This document shows positions 17,573 to 25,413 of a DNA stretch of 64,000 nucleotides, one piece after another. Under the pieces are notes generated by a model. It saw nothing but the letters and a program-made list of their open reading frames with translations. It made no database searches and was not told the DNA's origin. Source of the DNA: Natranaeroarchaeum sp042663585 (GTDB lineage Archaea > Halobacteriota > Halobacteria > Halobacteriales > Natronoarchaeaceae); the NCBI RefSeq assembly GCF_042663585.1, contig NZ_JBHTAN010000001.1, positions 62,001 to 126,000 on the forward strand, written 5' to 3'. The position numbers were made by a program, and so were the translations under genes. Positions within the stretch are counted from its first letter, which is position 1. Every line of letters starts with the position of its first letter.

Positions 17573-18179
17573 AGCAGTTTGAAAACGAAGATGTTCGTCG
17601 TTCTACCTCACAAAAGACACGTTCGACGGCGTTTCGAAAGCCGTGTTGCTGGACGCGGTAGCTGAGATTTTCTCGTCGAAGGCCGGCGATGAGGTCATCT
17701 GCGTCATCGACGAGAAACACGGCGTCTGTGACGGCGTGTTTCTCGGTCAGTTCAGTGAGAAACTCTCGTGCAATCGGCACCGTATACGTTGGGAACAGTC
17801 GTGAATGGAGAATTTTGTTGGATTCAGGATCAACCGCGGTGTACAGCCAGTATTGCTCGTCGTTGATCCGGATCGATTTTTGATCGACCGCAACTCGATC
17901 CAGATTCTCACCGCCGCTCGGCTGTAAATCCGCTTTTTGAACCCAGTTGTGAACCGCAGTGCGACTGCGTTTGACACCCGACTCCTCAAGTAACACAACT
18001 GTATTCGAGAGTGATAGGCCCGCAAGATGGTGGCGAATACCCTTTTTAATGAGCTGCGGGGGTGTCCTCTCACGCTGCACAAACTCCAAGTCGATCCAGT
18101 CTGTAGATTCGTTGAGGCGGTCGGTTTCGGCCATGAACATCCGAATCTTCGACCGCCTCGTTCCTAACTTAACACGACC
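17489..18179 (-). mobile_element. IS6-family insertion sequence nested in tnpB
   Basis: The 691-bp element has imperfect 16-bp terminal inverted repeats: GGCGGTGTTAACTTAG at the left (17489-17504), and GGTCGTGTTAAGTTAG reading inward from the right (18179-18164), 13 of 16 matching. The host sequence GACGACTGG occurs immediately outside both ends (17480-17488 and 18180-18188). This fits the target duplication of about 8 bp made by the IS6 family. It carries one transposase gene. Removing it and one repeat copy restores the tnpB frame exactly. Confidence 0.85.
17496..18134 (-). CDS. IS6-family transposase
   Basis: A 212-residue DDE transposase. The ATG at 18134 (MAETDRLNESTDWIDLEFV) is the family's usual beginning. 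Downstream are an HTH-type segment (LSLSNTVVLLEESGVKRSRTAV), the first catalytic Asp (VAVDQKSIRIND), the second (FLVDDADDL) and the Glu in NAVERVFCEVERR. The stop codon lies inside the left terminal repeat. Length and spacing match haloarchaeal IS6 members, so it may still be active, although VDQK and VDDADD depart from the more common VDET and VDGAPW. Confidence 0.87.
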   Translation of the reverse strand: MAETDRLNESTDWIDLEFVQRERTPPQLIKKGIRHHLAGLSLSNTVVLLEESGVKRSRTAVHNWVQKADLQPSGGENLDRVAVDQKSIRINDEQYWLYTAVDPESNKILHSRLFPTYTVPIAREFLTELTEKHAVTDAVFLVDDADDLIAGLRRENLSYRVQQHGFRNAVERVFCEVERRTSSFSNCFSHVDPDTAESWLQAHAVWWNQWLS

Positions 18180-18269
18180 GACGACTGGAGACCCAGCAGT
18201 TTTGGGAAACAGTCGAGCCCGCTCAACCAAACCAGAATCGGCGAACCCGGAAGTTCACAGCCGGGGTAA
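18180..18269 (+). pseudogene. tnpB: Displaced 3' end of the interrupted tnpB
   Basis: Beginning with the duplicated target (GACGACTGG, coding for Asp-Asp-Trp), the plus strand continues the tnpB frame as RPSSFGKQSSPLNQTRIGEP and a few more residues to the TAA at 18267-18269. This is the missing C-terminus of the gene at 16169. Together the two parts give a protein of about 466 residues, normal for the family. Confidence 0.7.
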
Positions 18270-18329
18270 TCTGCTGGCCGGATTGCCCACGGAGGAATCC
18301 CACGACTTCAGTCGTGTGGAGGACGTCGA
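18270..18329 (+). ncRNA. Right end / omega-RNA-like hairpin of the interrupted TnpB element
   Basis: Downstream of the displaced tnpB tail is GGAATCCCACGACTTCAG followed by TCGTGTGGAGGACGTC. The stem CCACGACTTCAGTCGTGTGG lies at about 18300-18319. The position and form are those of a TnpB-element right end carrying the guide-RNA scaffold. It overlaps the last codons of the convergent prsW gene, whose stop codon lies in the hairpin. The next bases (GATCCATCTCGGC...) would be the guide and are antisense to prsW. Confidence 0.5.
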
Positions 18330-19333
18330 TCCATCTCGGCATCAATCACTGGTTCTTCGCTGTCGTCAGTCTCGTTCGAATGTGCCGCCCGGTAGGCATT
18401 TTTATACTGCTGGATTTTTCGGTAGAGCAGGTAGCCAAAGCCCCCTACATACAGCAACACGTAGATGAAGAAGGCGGTAAGTTGGGGGAGGCCCGTCCCG
18501 GCCTGAATCAGTCCGCTTCCGATTCCCACTGTGGTGTTGTAGGTTGCGTGGATTACCGCGGCGATGACGAGCCCTTTTACGATGATTGGACCGCGGTTCT
18601 CAGGATTAAATTTCGCTAACCCGAGGTAATAGCCCGCGAACGACGAGTAGATGACGTGCCCGGGCCCGGCTAACGCGCGAGTTGCAGTGATATCACCGCC
18701 GATACCGATCAGATCTAGGCCGAGAGACAGACCGCCGACTTCTCCAACTGCTCCACTGATGTAGATGGCATTTTCGATGGTAGCGAATCCGAGTCCGGCG
18801 ACAGCGCCGTACACTGCCCCGTCGATAACTGCGGCGAACCGAGTGTCGTTATACGCATAGAGCCGTACAGCGAGCAGTTTCACCGTTTCTTCCACGGGGC
18901 CTACGATGAGGTAGAAAAACAGAATCATTCCGATACCACCGAGCATCGTGAAAACCGGCTGAAACAAGCTATTGACAACGGCAGCAAACCCTGCCGTGAG
19001 CACGCCTAACATGAAGGTAACCGCGAGCAGCGATAGCGGCTCACTGGTCGTTACATCGCTGTACCAGACGTACCCCGCCAATGCCAGCGCAGGAAGGGCA
19101 GAGAGGGCCGTTAGCACGCCGATTGAGGGCTCTCTCAGAATACTGAGTCCGCCGACGGCCAGGAAAATCAACAGTGCGAGCAGGATCAAGAGAATCTGGC
19201 CGGTACGAACCGCCAACCAGTAGATCGCGACCGAGGCGCTATCGAGGAGGGACCGCCGTTCCCACGATGAGATCCCGTAGAGATCTCGCTCGTCGTCCGC
19301 GGCCTCGACAGGATCCGTCTTATCTGAACCCAT
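18308..19333 (-). CDS. PrsW-family intramembrane metalloprotease
   Basis: A 341-residue protein with about eight membrane helices. It has the PrsW hallmarks: EE-xx-K in VEETVK (Glu148, Glu149), ENA (Glu187) after the next helix, and two His in GPGHV (226) and HATYN (262), consistent with a membrane-embedded zinc protease of the CAAX/PrsW superfamily. In bacteria PrsW cleaves an anti-sigma factor; the archaeal substrate is unknown. N-terminal 30 and C-terminal 35 residues are hydrophilic. The stop codon falls in the right-end hairpin of the TnpB element, so the last few residues were probably rewritten by that insertion. Confidence 0.88.
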   Translation of the reverse strand: MGSDKTDPVEAADDERDLYGISSWERRSLLDSASVAIYWLAVRTGQILLILLALLIFLAVGGLSILREPSIGVLTALSALPALALAGYVWYSDVTTSEPLSLLAVTFMLGVLTAGFAAVVNSLFQPVFTMLGGIGMILFFYLIVGPVEETVKLLAVRLYAYNDTRFAAVIDGAVYGAVAGLGFATIENAIYISGAVGEVGGLSLGLDLIGIGGDITATRALAGPGHVIYSSFAGYYLGLAKFNPENRGPIIVKGLVIAAVIHATYNTTVGIGSGLIQAGTGLPQLTAFFIYVLLYVGGFGYLLYRKIQQYKNAYRAAHSNETDDSEEPVIDAEMDRRPPHD

Positions 19334-19434
19334 GGTTTGTTGAAATCCTTAAAAACTGATAGAACTTGCGTACTGAATGCAGAGATTACAGTCTGCTGAG
19401 CGAGAGCCACTCACAATGAGACACATCGTCCCGT

Positions 19435-19653
19435 CTAGTACCCACCTCCTTCTTCGAAGCACTGTCCACACTTGCTCGTGTTGTCTTGCTTGGTAACGTC
19501 TGGGACTCCGATTATCCGTAATTTTTCCTGTCCAACGTGGTTGAGGTGTCCACATACAGTCTGGAACTTGCCGAGTCCCAGCTCCTGTTTGTGAAGCGTC
19601 ATCGTTGTCTCGTTCAAAATCAGGCTTTCCCCCGTGTTCTGGGCGATTCCCAT
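19435..19653 (-). CDS. Small putative zinc-binding protein
   Basis: A 72-residue protein with Cys and His residues placed like a small zinc ribbon: TVCGHLNHVG in the middle and KCGQC near the C-terminus. Haloarchaea encode many such mini-proteins, most without assigned function. A good TATA-like TTTTAGG lies about 25 bp upstream of the ATG at 19653, so the transcript is probably leaderless and the gene real. No operon partner. Confidence 0.55.
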   Translation of the reverse strand: MGIAQNTGESLILNETTMTLHKQELGLGKFQTVCGHLNHVGQEKLRIIGVPDVTKQDNTSKCGQCFEEGGGY

Positions 19654-19966
19654 AGTGTGTTATAATGTACCACACCTAAAATTCTATAGCATGGTGCACA
19701 ATGATCTTTGAGCCGTGGTACTGAGCTGGGTAATAATTCACAACATCACCTGAATGTCTTCATACATTTTAACGAATATCGATTCCGTATCTCCCAGCTA
19801 TTCAGCACGTCGCCCCCCAGAACTCGGATCTGCTGAGAGTGACCTGTGAATATGTGTTTAGTACTCATCAAGCAGTTCCTGGTAGCTCTTGAGGGTTTCA
19901 CCAGAGCCTCACAGGACCAACGGACACGATGGATTCAAACAGACAGGGCGGTACCACACGGCTAGA

Positions 19967-20830
19967 ATGGTCTCCCAGGCCGAGATCGAGCGCCTCCGTC
20001 TGGAAGCCGATACGATCATGACGCGCTACCAGCAGGTCGAGCAGGCACTGGATACAGCTCGCACCGAGTCCGGCGCCCACTGGGAGTCCGGGGAGCTCAG
20101 CGTCATGCTCGACACGCCACGCGGTGAGTCGATCGACGTCACGCTTGATCTCGATGCGGATACTGCAAGCAATGCTCAATCCCGGTACGAACGAGCGAAA
20201 GAACTCGAAGCCGAACTCGATCGCAAACAACGGGTCGTCGGACAGTTGGCGCCGCTCCCGGCAGATCCCGTCGCATACCTGATCTGTTACCATCTCGACG
20301 CCGTCGAAGGAAACTATCCCCGCTCGATGGCGGGACACCTCGATGCAGAGCGCGGCCACGTCGAAACGCTGTGCAAAGAAATGGAAACAGCGGGACTACT
20401 CGAACGCATCGAATCTGGCACCGTCAAACAACGCCGCGTCAAAGCCAAGCAGGCGGACGAGGTCCGCCAGCACCACACATACTATCGGCTCTCCCGGGAT
20501 GGTGACCATCTCCTCCGGTTCCTCTCCGAAGACGAGGGACGAGTGAACGTCCTCCGGCACCTGCCCGATGGACAAACGCTCGTCGAGCGTCTGGCACGCG
20601 CCGGCCCGGATTACGCCCGCATGACCGCCGACGAACTGGACATTGAGTTCGAACGTGTCCGCCACCTCTACCGTGCGCTCCGACAGACGGGCCTCGTCAC
20701 AGAGTACGAGGGCAGCACGATCAAGCAGAGCGAGCGGAAACTGAAGCCCAAAGACGAAACCCATCGCAAGCACACGTACTACGTGGCAACCGACCGTGCT
20801 GAGGAGGCGCTTCGGACGATGATGAGCTAG
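19967..20830 (+). CDS. DUF2250 / winged-helix protein
   Basis: A 287-residue protein. Residues 1-30 and about 60-90 are coiled coil (EAELDRKQRVVGQL). Two winged-helix-like segments follow: one around LICYHLDAVEGNYPRSMAGHL to LLERIESGTVKQRR, and a second around TADELDIEFERVRHLYRAL to GLVTEYEGSTIKQSE. This two-wing arrangement matches the archaeal DUF2250 family, presumed DNA-binding. The ATG at 19967 is preferred over an upstream in-frame start at 19889 because the extension is not conserved-looking. It stands alone. Confidence 0.75.
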   Translation: MVSQAEIERLRLEADTIMTRYQQVEQALDTARTESGAHWESGELSVMLDTPRGESIDVTLDLDADTASNAQSRYERAKELEAELDRKQRVVGQLAPLPADPVAYLICYHLDAVEGNYPRSMAGHLDAERGHVETLCKEMETAGLLERIESGTVKQRRVKAKQADEVRQHHTYYRLSRDGDHLLRFLSEDEGRVNVLRHLPDGQTLVERLARAGPDYARMTADELDIEFERVRHLYRALRQTGLVTEYEGSTIKQSERKLKPKDETHRKHTYYVATDRAEEALRTMMS

Positions 20831-21395
20831 AAATTCACTCTGCGGTATTTGGATCTCTGTAGACCTGCCAATTAGTCATCGCTGATGATTTCTCCGCTCC
20901 ATACCGAAGTGGGATGTCAATCAGTCGATTATGAATCCAACGACAGATCTCTTTTTGATTGTCCCTGCGGTGGAGAGCCCGCTGGCTCCTCGAGAAACCG
21001 TCCAGTCGGACTGTACCGCCAGCGAGCATACTCTCGACCGTAGGGGTGTCTGATCAGCCCCCAGTAAACGAAAATCCCGGTAGTTCGTTTCAAGATGCGT
21101 CTCCGAATGTGCATGCTGGTTCTGTCGGAACTACGGGAATCACAGATATAATTGTCAGATAACTATATAGTAACGGAGTAACCGTTCTACCAGCGGGATG
21201 GCTTCCGGTCTCCCAACACCCGGTTCGCATAGCATTTCCTGGGAGAGATGGCACCGCTATCCGCCGAACGACACCGTCGGCGTCATCTGGAGCGTGCGAA
21301 CCGGGAACGCCGCGGCGACGCCCAAACCGGTCCGTTGCACTCGAAAACACACCGCGCTTTCGAGGACGAGGACTCCTGCGGTCGGCTTCTGAGGT
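20831..21395. other. Gene-poor interval, possible remnants
   Basis: About 560 bp with no convincing complete gene. On the minus strand two short overlapping frames (about 21114-20929 and 21029-20835) read partly like one frameshifted protein ending in MTNWQVYRDPNTAE, but neither has a recognisable family. On the plus strand at 21190-21390 a GC-rich frame is open but basic and repetitive. I take this as decayed sequence. Confidence 0.4.
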
Positions 21396-21974
21396 TCAAT
21401 CGTCTTCCTGACCACGCCAGGGGCCGCCGATCATCTCACGTTCGACCGTCTCGTACTCCCCATCCTGAAAGACAGTGATACGCCCTGACTCTTCGCTTAA
21501 CGTGATGGTCGTTATCACGTCCGGTCGGAGCGAAGTCTCGTACGCACTCATATGTCGCGCTCCCATCCAGTCGGCGTAGTTGAGGCTGTCGAGACTCAGT
21601 CCCTCCGCTATTTCGTCGTTACTGATGTTCTTGAACCGGACCATCTGTTCGAGGATCCTTCCATCGACTCCGATACATACTCCGCCATCGCAGGAGTGTG
21701 CAACCTGCTTGGTGGCATCGTAGAAGGCGTCGATATCCGCGGACGCTCTCCGACAGGTATCTACTGGCCACGTGTTCGAACCCATCGGCTCTGCGAACTC
21801 GCCGACAGAATGATTCGAAACGATGGCATAGTAGAGCCCTGGCCCGCGGAGATGGTCCTCGTCGTAGCCGTCGAATTCGAGGCTCAGCGTCTCGACGCAG
21901 TCACGAATCCGATTGGAGAGGTCCGTGACAGTCGTTGCTTGTTCGTACTGGAAGTCCAACGAGTGTGATGTCAT
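21396..21974 (-). CDS. Diadenylate cyclase (DAC/DisA-N) domain protein
   Basis: A 192-residue protein with the DAC-domain motifs of c-di-AMP synthases: DGG (Asp96) in HSCDGGVCIGVDG and RHxxA (Arg140, His141) in GARHMSAYETS. The C-terminal strand region TLSEESGRITVFQDG matches the domain end. These proteins convert two ATP to c-di-AMP, a second messenger linked to osmotic control, and Haloferax DacZ is a characterised archaeal example. This shorter form has an N-terminal extension different from DacZ, so activity is likely but not certain. The ATG at 21974 opens the conserved region. Confidence 0.8.
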   Translation of the reverse strand: MTSHSLDFQYEQATTVTDLSNRIRDCVETLSLEFDGYDEDHLRGPGLYYAIVSNHSVGEFAEPMGSNTWPVDTCRRASADIDAFYDATKQVAHSCDGGVCIGVDGRILEQMVRFKNISNDEIAEGLSLDSLNYADWMGARHMSAYETSLRPDVITTITLSEESGRITVFQDGEYETVEREMIGGPWRGQEDD

Positions 21975-22060
21975 GTTTTTGTGAGGCTTTTGCTTTGGGT
22001 GCTTTGCGAGTTGGAGACCGATGGGATACGTATCGGTCATTGGTCCATCTTGGACTCGTA

Positions 22061-22216
22061 TCACGACGCTGGTTCATTATCACCGATTGTCACTGTCCGG
22101 TCGCTAGTGAAAAGCGCAAAGAGTGCAAAGAGAGCGTACAGTGCTGGTTCGTTCGTCCAGACACCGAGGACGCCCAATACGCCGATGACACCCAGCTTGT
22201 TGACCCGGATCTCCAT
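22061..22216 (-). CDS. Small hydrophobic membrane protein
   Basis: A 51-residue protein starting at ATG 22216. It has two hydrophobic segments built of short repeats (VIGVLGVLGV and LYALFALFALF) with an acidic tail. The layout (helix, short TNEP turn, Phe-rich helix) resembles DUF3796-like mini membrane proteins. It lies 86 bp upstream of the diadenylate-cyclase-domain gene in the same direction, so the two could form a short operon; a functional link is speculative. Confidence 0.5.
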   Translation of the reverse strand: MEIRVNKLGVIGVLGVLGVWTNEPALYALFALFALFTSDRTVTIGDNEPAS

Positions 22217-22353
22217 ATGAAATCTTACGTTCACTATCAAGAAGTACCTTCGGCCCAAATCAAATTCTCTGGAACCGATTCATCATTACAACTGCGGAGC
22301 GAGCCGTTCTGTGGACGCATAACGTTCATACTGTCGAGGACCTATGGATACGT

Positions 22354-22788
22354 ATGAGCAACCGGGTTGCAGACGACGGGCAACCGGAGACCGAATCCGA
22401 CTGGCGAGAAGTGCTTTCCGACGAGGAGTACCGCGTGCTTCGCGAGGCTAAGACGGAGCCTGCTGGCACCTCTGCACTCCTCCACGTCGACGATGACGGT
22501 GTATTCGAGTGCGCTGGCTGTAGAACCAAGCTGTTTCACACCGACCAGAAGTACACGTCGGGGACTGGCTGGCCGAGTTTCTGGGACCCCATCGACGACG
22601 ATGCCGTCACCACCCAGCGCGAGACGGGCTTGCTAGACAGACGAATCGAGGTCTGCTGTGCCGAATGTGGTGGACACCTCGGACACGTCTTTGACGATGG
22701 GCCTGAACCAACCGGGAAGCGATACTGTCTCAACGGCGTCGCGCTCGAGTTCGCCCCGACGAGTGACGAAGAGCAGCCTGGAGAATGA
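22354..22788 (+). CDS. msrB: Peptide-methionine (R)-S-oxide reductase MsrB
   Basis: A 144-residue single-domain MsrB. The structural zinc site is complete: CAGC at 53-56 and CAEC at 102-105. The catalytic cysteine is Cys125 in RYCLNG, and the family's GTGWPSFW stretch follows the first zinc pair. The enzyme reduces methionine-R-sulfoxide in oxidised proteins. Its stop overlaps the start of the next gene by 4 bp. Confidence 0.95.
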   Translation: MSNRVADDGQPETESDWREVLSDEEYRVLREAKTEPAGTSALLHVDDDGVFECAGCRTKLFHTDQKYTSGTGWPSFWDPIDDDAVTTQRETGLLDRRIEVCCAECGGHLGHVFDDGPEPTGKRYCLNGVALEFAPTSDEEQPGE

Positions 22789-23003
22789 ACCGTAACGTCG
22801 GACGCCTCGACGCGATTGCTCGGGTTGTAGCCGGGGGTGCACTGGCGGTGCTCGCTGCACTCGCCGCATTCGGTGTGGTGACCGTGCCGGTCTTCTCGGC
22901 GCTCGGGGTAGGAATCGTCGCAGTTGTATTGGTCGTTGAGGGGGCGACACAGCGATGTCTGTTGTATCGCGTGCTCGGTATCGATCGCTGTCCGGTCGAT
23001 TGA
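22785..23003 (+). CDS. DUF2892-type two-helix membrane protein
   Basis: A 72-residue protein beginning MNRNVGRLDAIARVVAGG, the characteristic opening of DUF2892 (YgaP-C-like) proteins. Two membrane helices and a Cys-containing tail (CLLYRVLGIDRCPVD) follow. Function is unknown; in bacteria the domain is often fused to rhodanese. The 4-bp overlap with msrB indicates coupled translation and suggests a link to redox stress. Confidence 0.85.
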   Translation: MNRNVGRLDAIARVVAGGALAVLAALAAFGVVTVPVFSALGVGIVAVVLVVEGATQRCLLYRVLGIDRCPVD

Positions 23004-23020
23004 GGTCGGCGCTGAGGAGG

Positions 23021-24298
23021 TCAAGGACGCTGGTTCTCGGTCGCTACACCGACGGTTGCAGTGAATCCGACGTCACGGAGTCTGTCGATGAGGGGGTCAC
23101 CGATCGCCGAGACTGGGGTTAACACGCCACCGTCCAGTGGCGAGTCGGTATCGTCCTGGACGAGACACATCGCGGATTCGCCGAGCATGCGTGCGGTGGC
23201 GCCGTAGCCCGGGTCCCGGTCAGCCCCGAACTCGGCTTCCACGGTAAAGGGGCCGTCTACGGTCGTTCCCTGCCCGAGTATACGTACGGTGAAGTGACCG
23301 TTCTCTACCTGTTCGTCCGTCGGGCCCTCGCCGGGGTCCGGGAACACGTACTCACGGATCGCTGAACGGAGCGGCCCGACAGACATCGCGGCCGTGAACA
23401 GGCCGAGTCCGCCGGTGATAAGGCTCGCACCGGCTACGCCTGTGAGTCCACGTCCGGTCGGGATGACCTCCGTACAGCGGAACTCCCGGCCCCAGGGGTA
23501 TCCGAGGAGTGCGTTACTCCGCCGGACTACGCGTTCGTTGACCTGGGCCATCGGTGAGGGTGCGGTCCACGCTGATCGCAACCGATCCCTTCGCGGACCG
23601 CGTTGTGTGCCCGGGTCGACGCCGGTCCGTTCTCCCGGCGGAGCCAGCGAATACGGATTCCGGAGTGTCTGCCGGGCAACCGGGTCGGTCGATGCGGCCT
23701 CGAACTGCTCGGCCATGCTGGCCAGCGTGCCGCCGCTGACGCCGCCACTGGCGTCTTCGACGTAGATCCGAACCATGTCACAGGGCGTGTCGAACTTGTC
23801 AGTCGCGTACGACTGGACGAGCATGGTCCCGAGGTCCGCAGGGACGGAGTCGAAGCCGCAACTGTGCACGATACGCGTGTCGGCATCGACCGCCGCGTCG
23901 TGATAGCGGTCGATCATCTCACGGACCCAGGTTACCTCCCCAGTCAGGTCGCAGTAGTCCGTTTCGGCGTCGATACACGCCTCGACGAGCGGCGTTCCGT
24001 ACGCCGTATACGGCCCGACAGTCGTGCAGACGACGCGTGTGCTGTGAGCGATATCCTGAAGGCTCTCAGGATCCGTCGCGTCGCCGAGTAGTATCGGGAT
24101 CTCACCCCATTCGCTCCGACGAGCGAGATCCGAAGCAAGCGCTTCGAGTCGGTCCGCGTCCCGCCCGCCGAGAGCCAACGAGAGCGTGTCCGGCGAATAC
24201 TGTTCCGTGAGGTACTCAGCCACGAAGCTCCCTGCGACGCCAGTCGCGCCCCACACCACCAGATCGTACTGTCGGTCTGTATCTGACACGTCTATCAC
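23021..24298 (-). CDS. Saccharopine dehydrogenase-family oxidoreductase
   Basis: A 425-residue protein with an N-terminal Rossmann fold (VVWGATGVAGSFVAEYL) followed by LALGGRDADRLEAL. A catalytic-domain region marks it as a saccharopine-dehydrogenase-like or trans-acting enoyl reductase protein (VVCTTVGPYTAYGTPLVEAC, DLTGEVTWVREMI, HSCGFDSVPADLGTML). In mycobacteria the close relatives act on lipid intermediates; haloarchaeal copies may reduce isoprenoid-type lipids, but this is inference. The next gene in the same direction is 110 bp upstream and belongs to a different operon. Confidence 0.82.
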   Translation of the reverse strand: MIDVSDTDRQYDLVVWGATGVAGSFVAEYLTEQYSPDTLSLALGGRDADRLEALASDLARRSEWGEIPILLGDATDPESLQDIAHSTRVVCTTVGPYTAYGTPLVEACIDAETDYCDLTGEVTWVREMIDRYHDAAVDADTRIVHSCGFDSVPADLGTMLVQSYATDKFDTPCDMVRIYVEDASGGVSGGTLASMAEQFEAASTDPVARQTLRNPYSLAPPGERTGVDPGTQRGPRRDRLRSAWTAPSPMAQVNERVVRRSNALLGYPWGREFRCTEVIPTGRGLTGVAGASLITGGLGLFTAAMSVGPLRSAIREYVFPDPGEGPTDEQVENGHFTVRILGQGTTVDGPFTVEAEFGADRDPGYGATARMLGESAMCLVQDDTDSPLDGGVLTPVSAIGDPLIDRLRDVGFTATVGVATENQRP

Positions 24299-24407
24299 GG
24301 TCCAGTACGCTGTCGAGCGGCTAAATTGTCAGGGTTACCACAACGATACCGGTGAGGCCCCCTGGCTCGTCGGGACGTCCGACTCGAAGCGGCATCCAGC
24401 GACCCGG

Positions 24408-25340
24408 TCAGTCGACAATCTCCGCGACGAGTTCACGCGCGCTCCGGCGGACGGCTTCGTCGCTCGATAGCGACGGCTCCCAGCCCAGGTCCACGAGGCG
24501 CTCGATCGAAAGCCGCATGCGCGGGACGTCGCCGGTCCAGCCGCGGTCCCCGCCGGTGTACTCGTAGGTCGGATCCACGCCGAGTTCGTCGCTGACGACG
24601 TCGGCGATGCTCGTGACCGAGGTTGTCGTGTGGGTGCCGAGGTTGTAGACGTTCAGGTCCTCGTCGGCGTGTTCGACGACGTGACAGATGGCATCGACGC
24701 ACTCCGTAACGTGCATGTAGGATTTCTCCTGCCGGCCGTCACCGAGGATAGTTAGCTCGGTCGGGTCCGCGTCAAGCTTCTGGATGAAGTCGGGGATCAC
24801 GGTGCCGCGCTGATTGGGCCCGACGATGTTTGCGAACCGGAACACCCAGGCGGTGAGATCGTAGGAGTGGGCGTGCGTCGAGATCAGCGCCTCGTCGGCG
24901 AGCTTCGAGGAGCCGTAGATAGAGATGGGTTCCAGCGGGCCGTGGTCTTCCGGCGTGGGGCGTGGTGCCTCGCCGTAGACGGTCGAGGAGGAAGTGAACG
25001 CGAACTGATCGACGCCGACCTCGCGCATCCGTTCGAGCACGTTGTAGGTCATGGCCGTATTCGCCTCGAACAGTTCGCGGTCGTCGTCGTAGTTCGTGTC
25101 GGTGTACGCGGCGAAATGGAAAACGATGTCCAGTTCGTCAGTGACGGCTCTGGCGACGTCAGCGGTGTCGGTGAGATCCGCCTCGACGAACTCCGCGCCG
25201 TCGGGCACCCTGTCGGGGTCACCCTTCGAGAGGTCGTCGGCGACGCGGACAGTTGCACCGCGGTCGAGAAGCTCTGCGACGAGATGGCTCCCGACGAGCC
25301 CTGCACCGCCAGTAACGAGAACGTTCGAATCGGGAAACAT
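24408..25340 (-). CDS. NAD-dependent sugar epimerase/dehydratase (extended SDR)
   Basis: A 310-residue extended short-chain dehydrogenase. The nucleotide-binding motif GGAGLVGS is near residues 9-16, the TSSSTVYGE segment carries the catalytic Ser/Thr, and Y-x3-K is in YGSSK. The family interconverts nucleotide sugars (UDP-glucose 4-epimerase type). The ATG at 25340 is preferred over an upstream start at 25373 because it directly precedes the Rossmann strand. It lies 73 bp downstream of the iron-type permease and on the same strand, in a neighbourhood of glycosyltransferases, so it probably supplies sugar for surface glycans. Confidence 0.87.
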   Translation of the reverse strand: MFPDSNVLVTGGAGLVGSHLVAELLDRGATVRVADDLSKGDPDRVPDGAEFVEADLTDTADVARAVTDELDIVFHFAAYTDTNYDDDRELFEANTAMTYNVLERMREVGVDQFAFTSSSTVYGEAPRPTPEDHGPLEPISIYGSSKLADEALISTHAHSYDLTAWVFRFANIVGPNQRGTVIPDFIQKLDADPTELTILGDGRQEKSYMHVTECVDAICHVVEHADEDLNVYNLGTHTTTSVTSIADVVSDELGVDPTYEYTGGDRGWTGDVPRMRLSIERLVDLGWEPSLSSDEAVRRSARELVAEIVD

Positions 25341-25413
25341 GCGCGGTGCTCTGTTCGGCGGCCACAAGTACATGTGGGATTCGAAGGACCGGGGGCAGTC
25401 CGGCCGCCCGCCG

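Noticed and set aside
20929..21114. Small minus-strand gene next to the DUF2250 gene
   Set aside because: Only short frames that shift relative to each other, with no promoter or family; recorded as possible decay.
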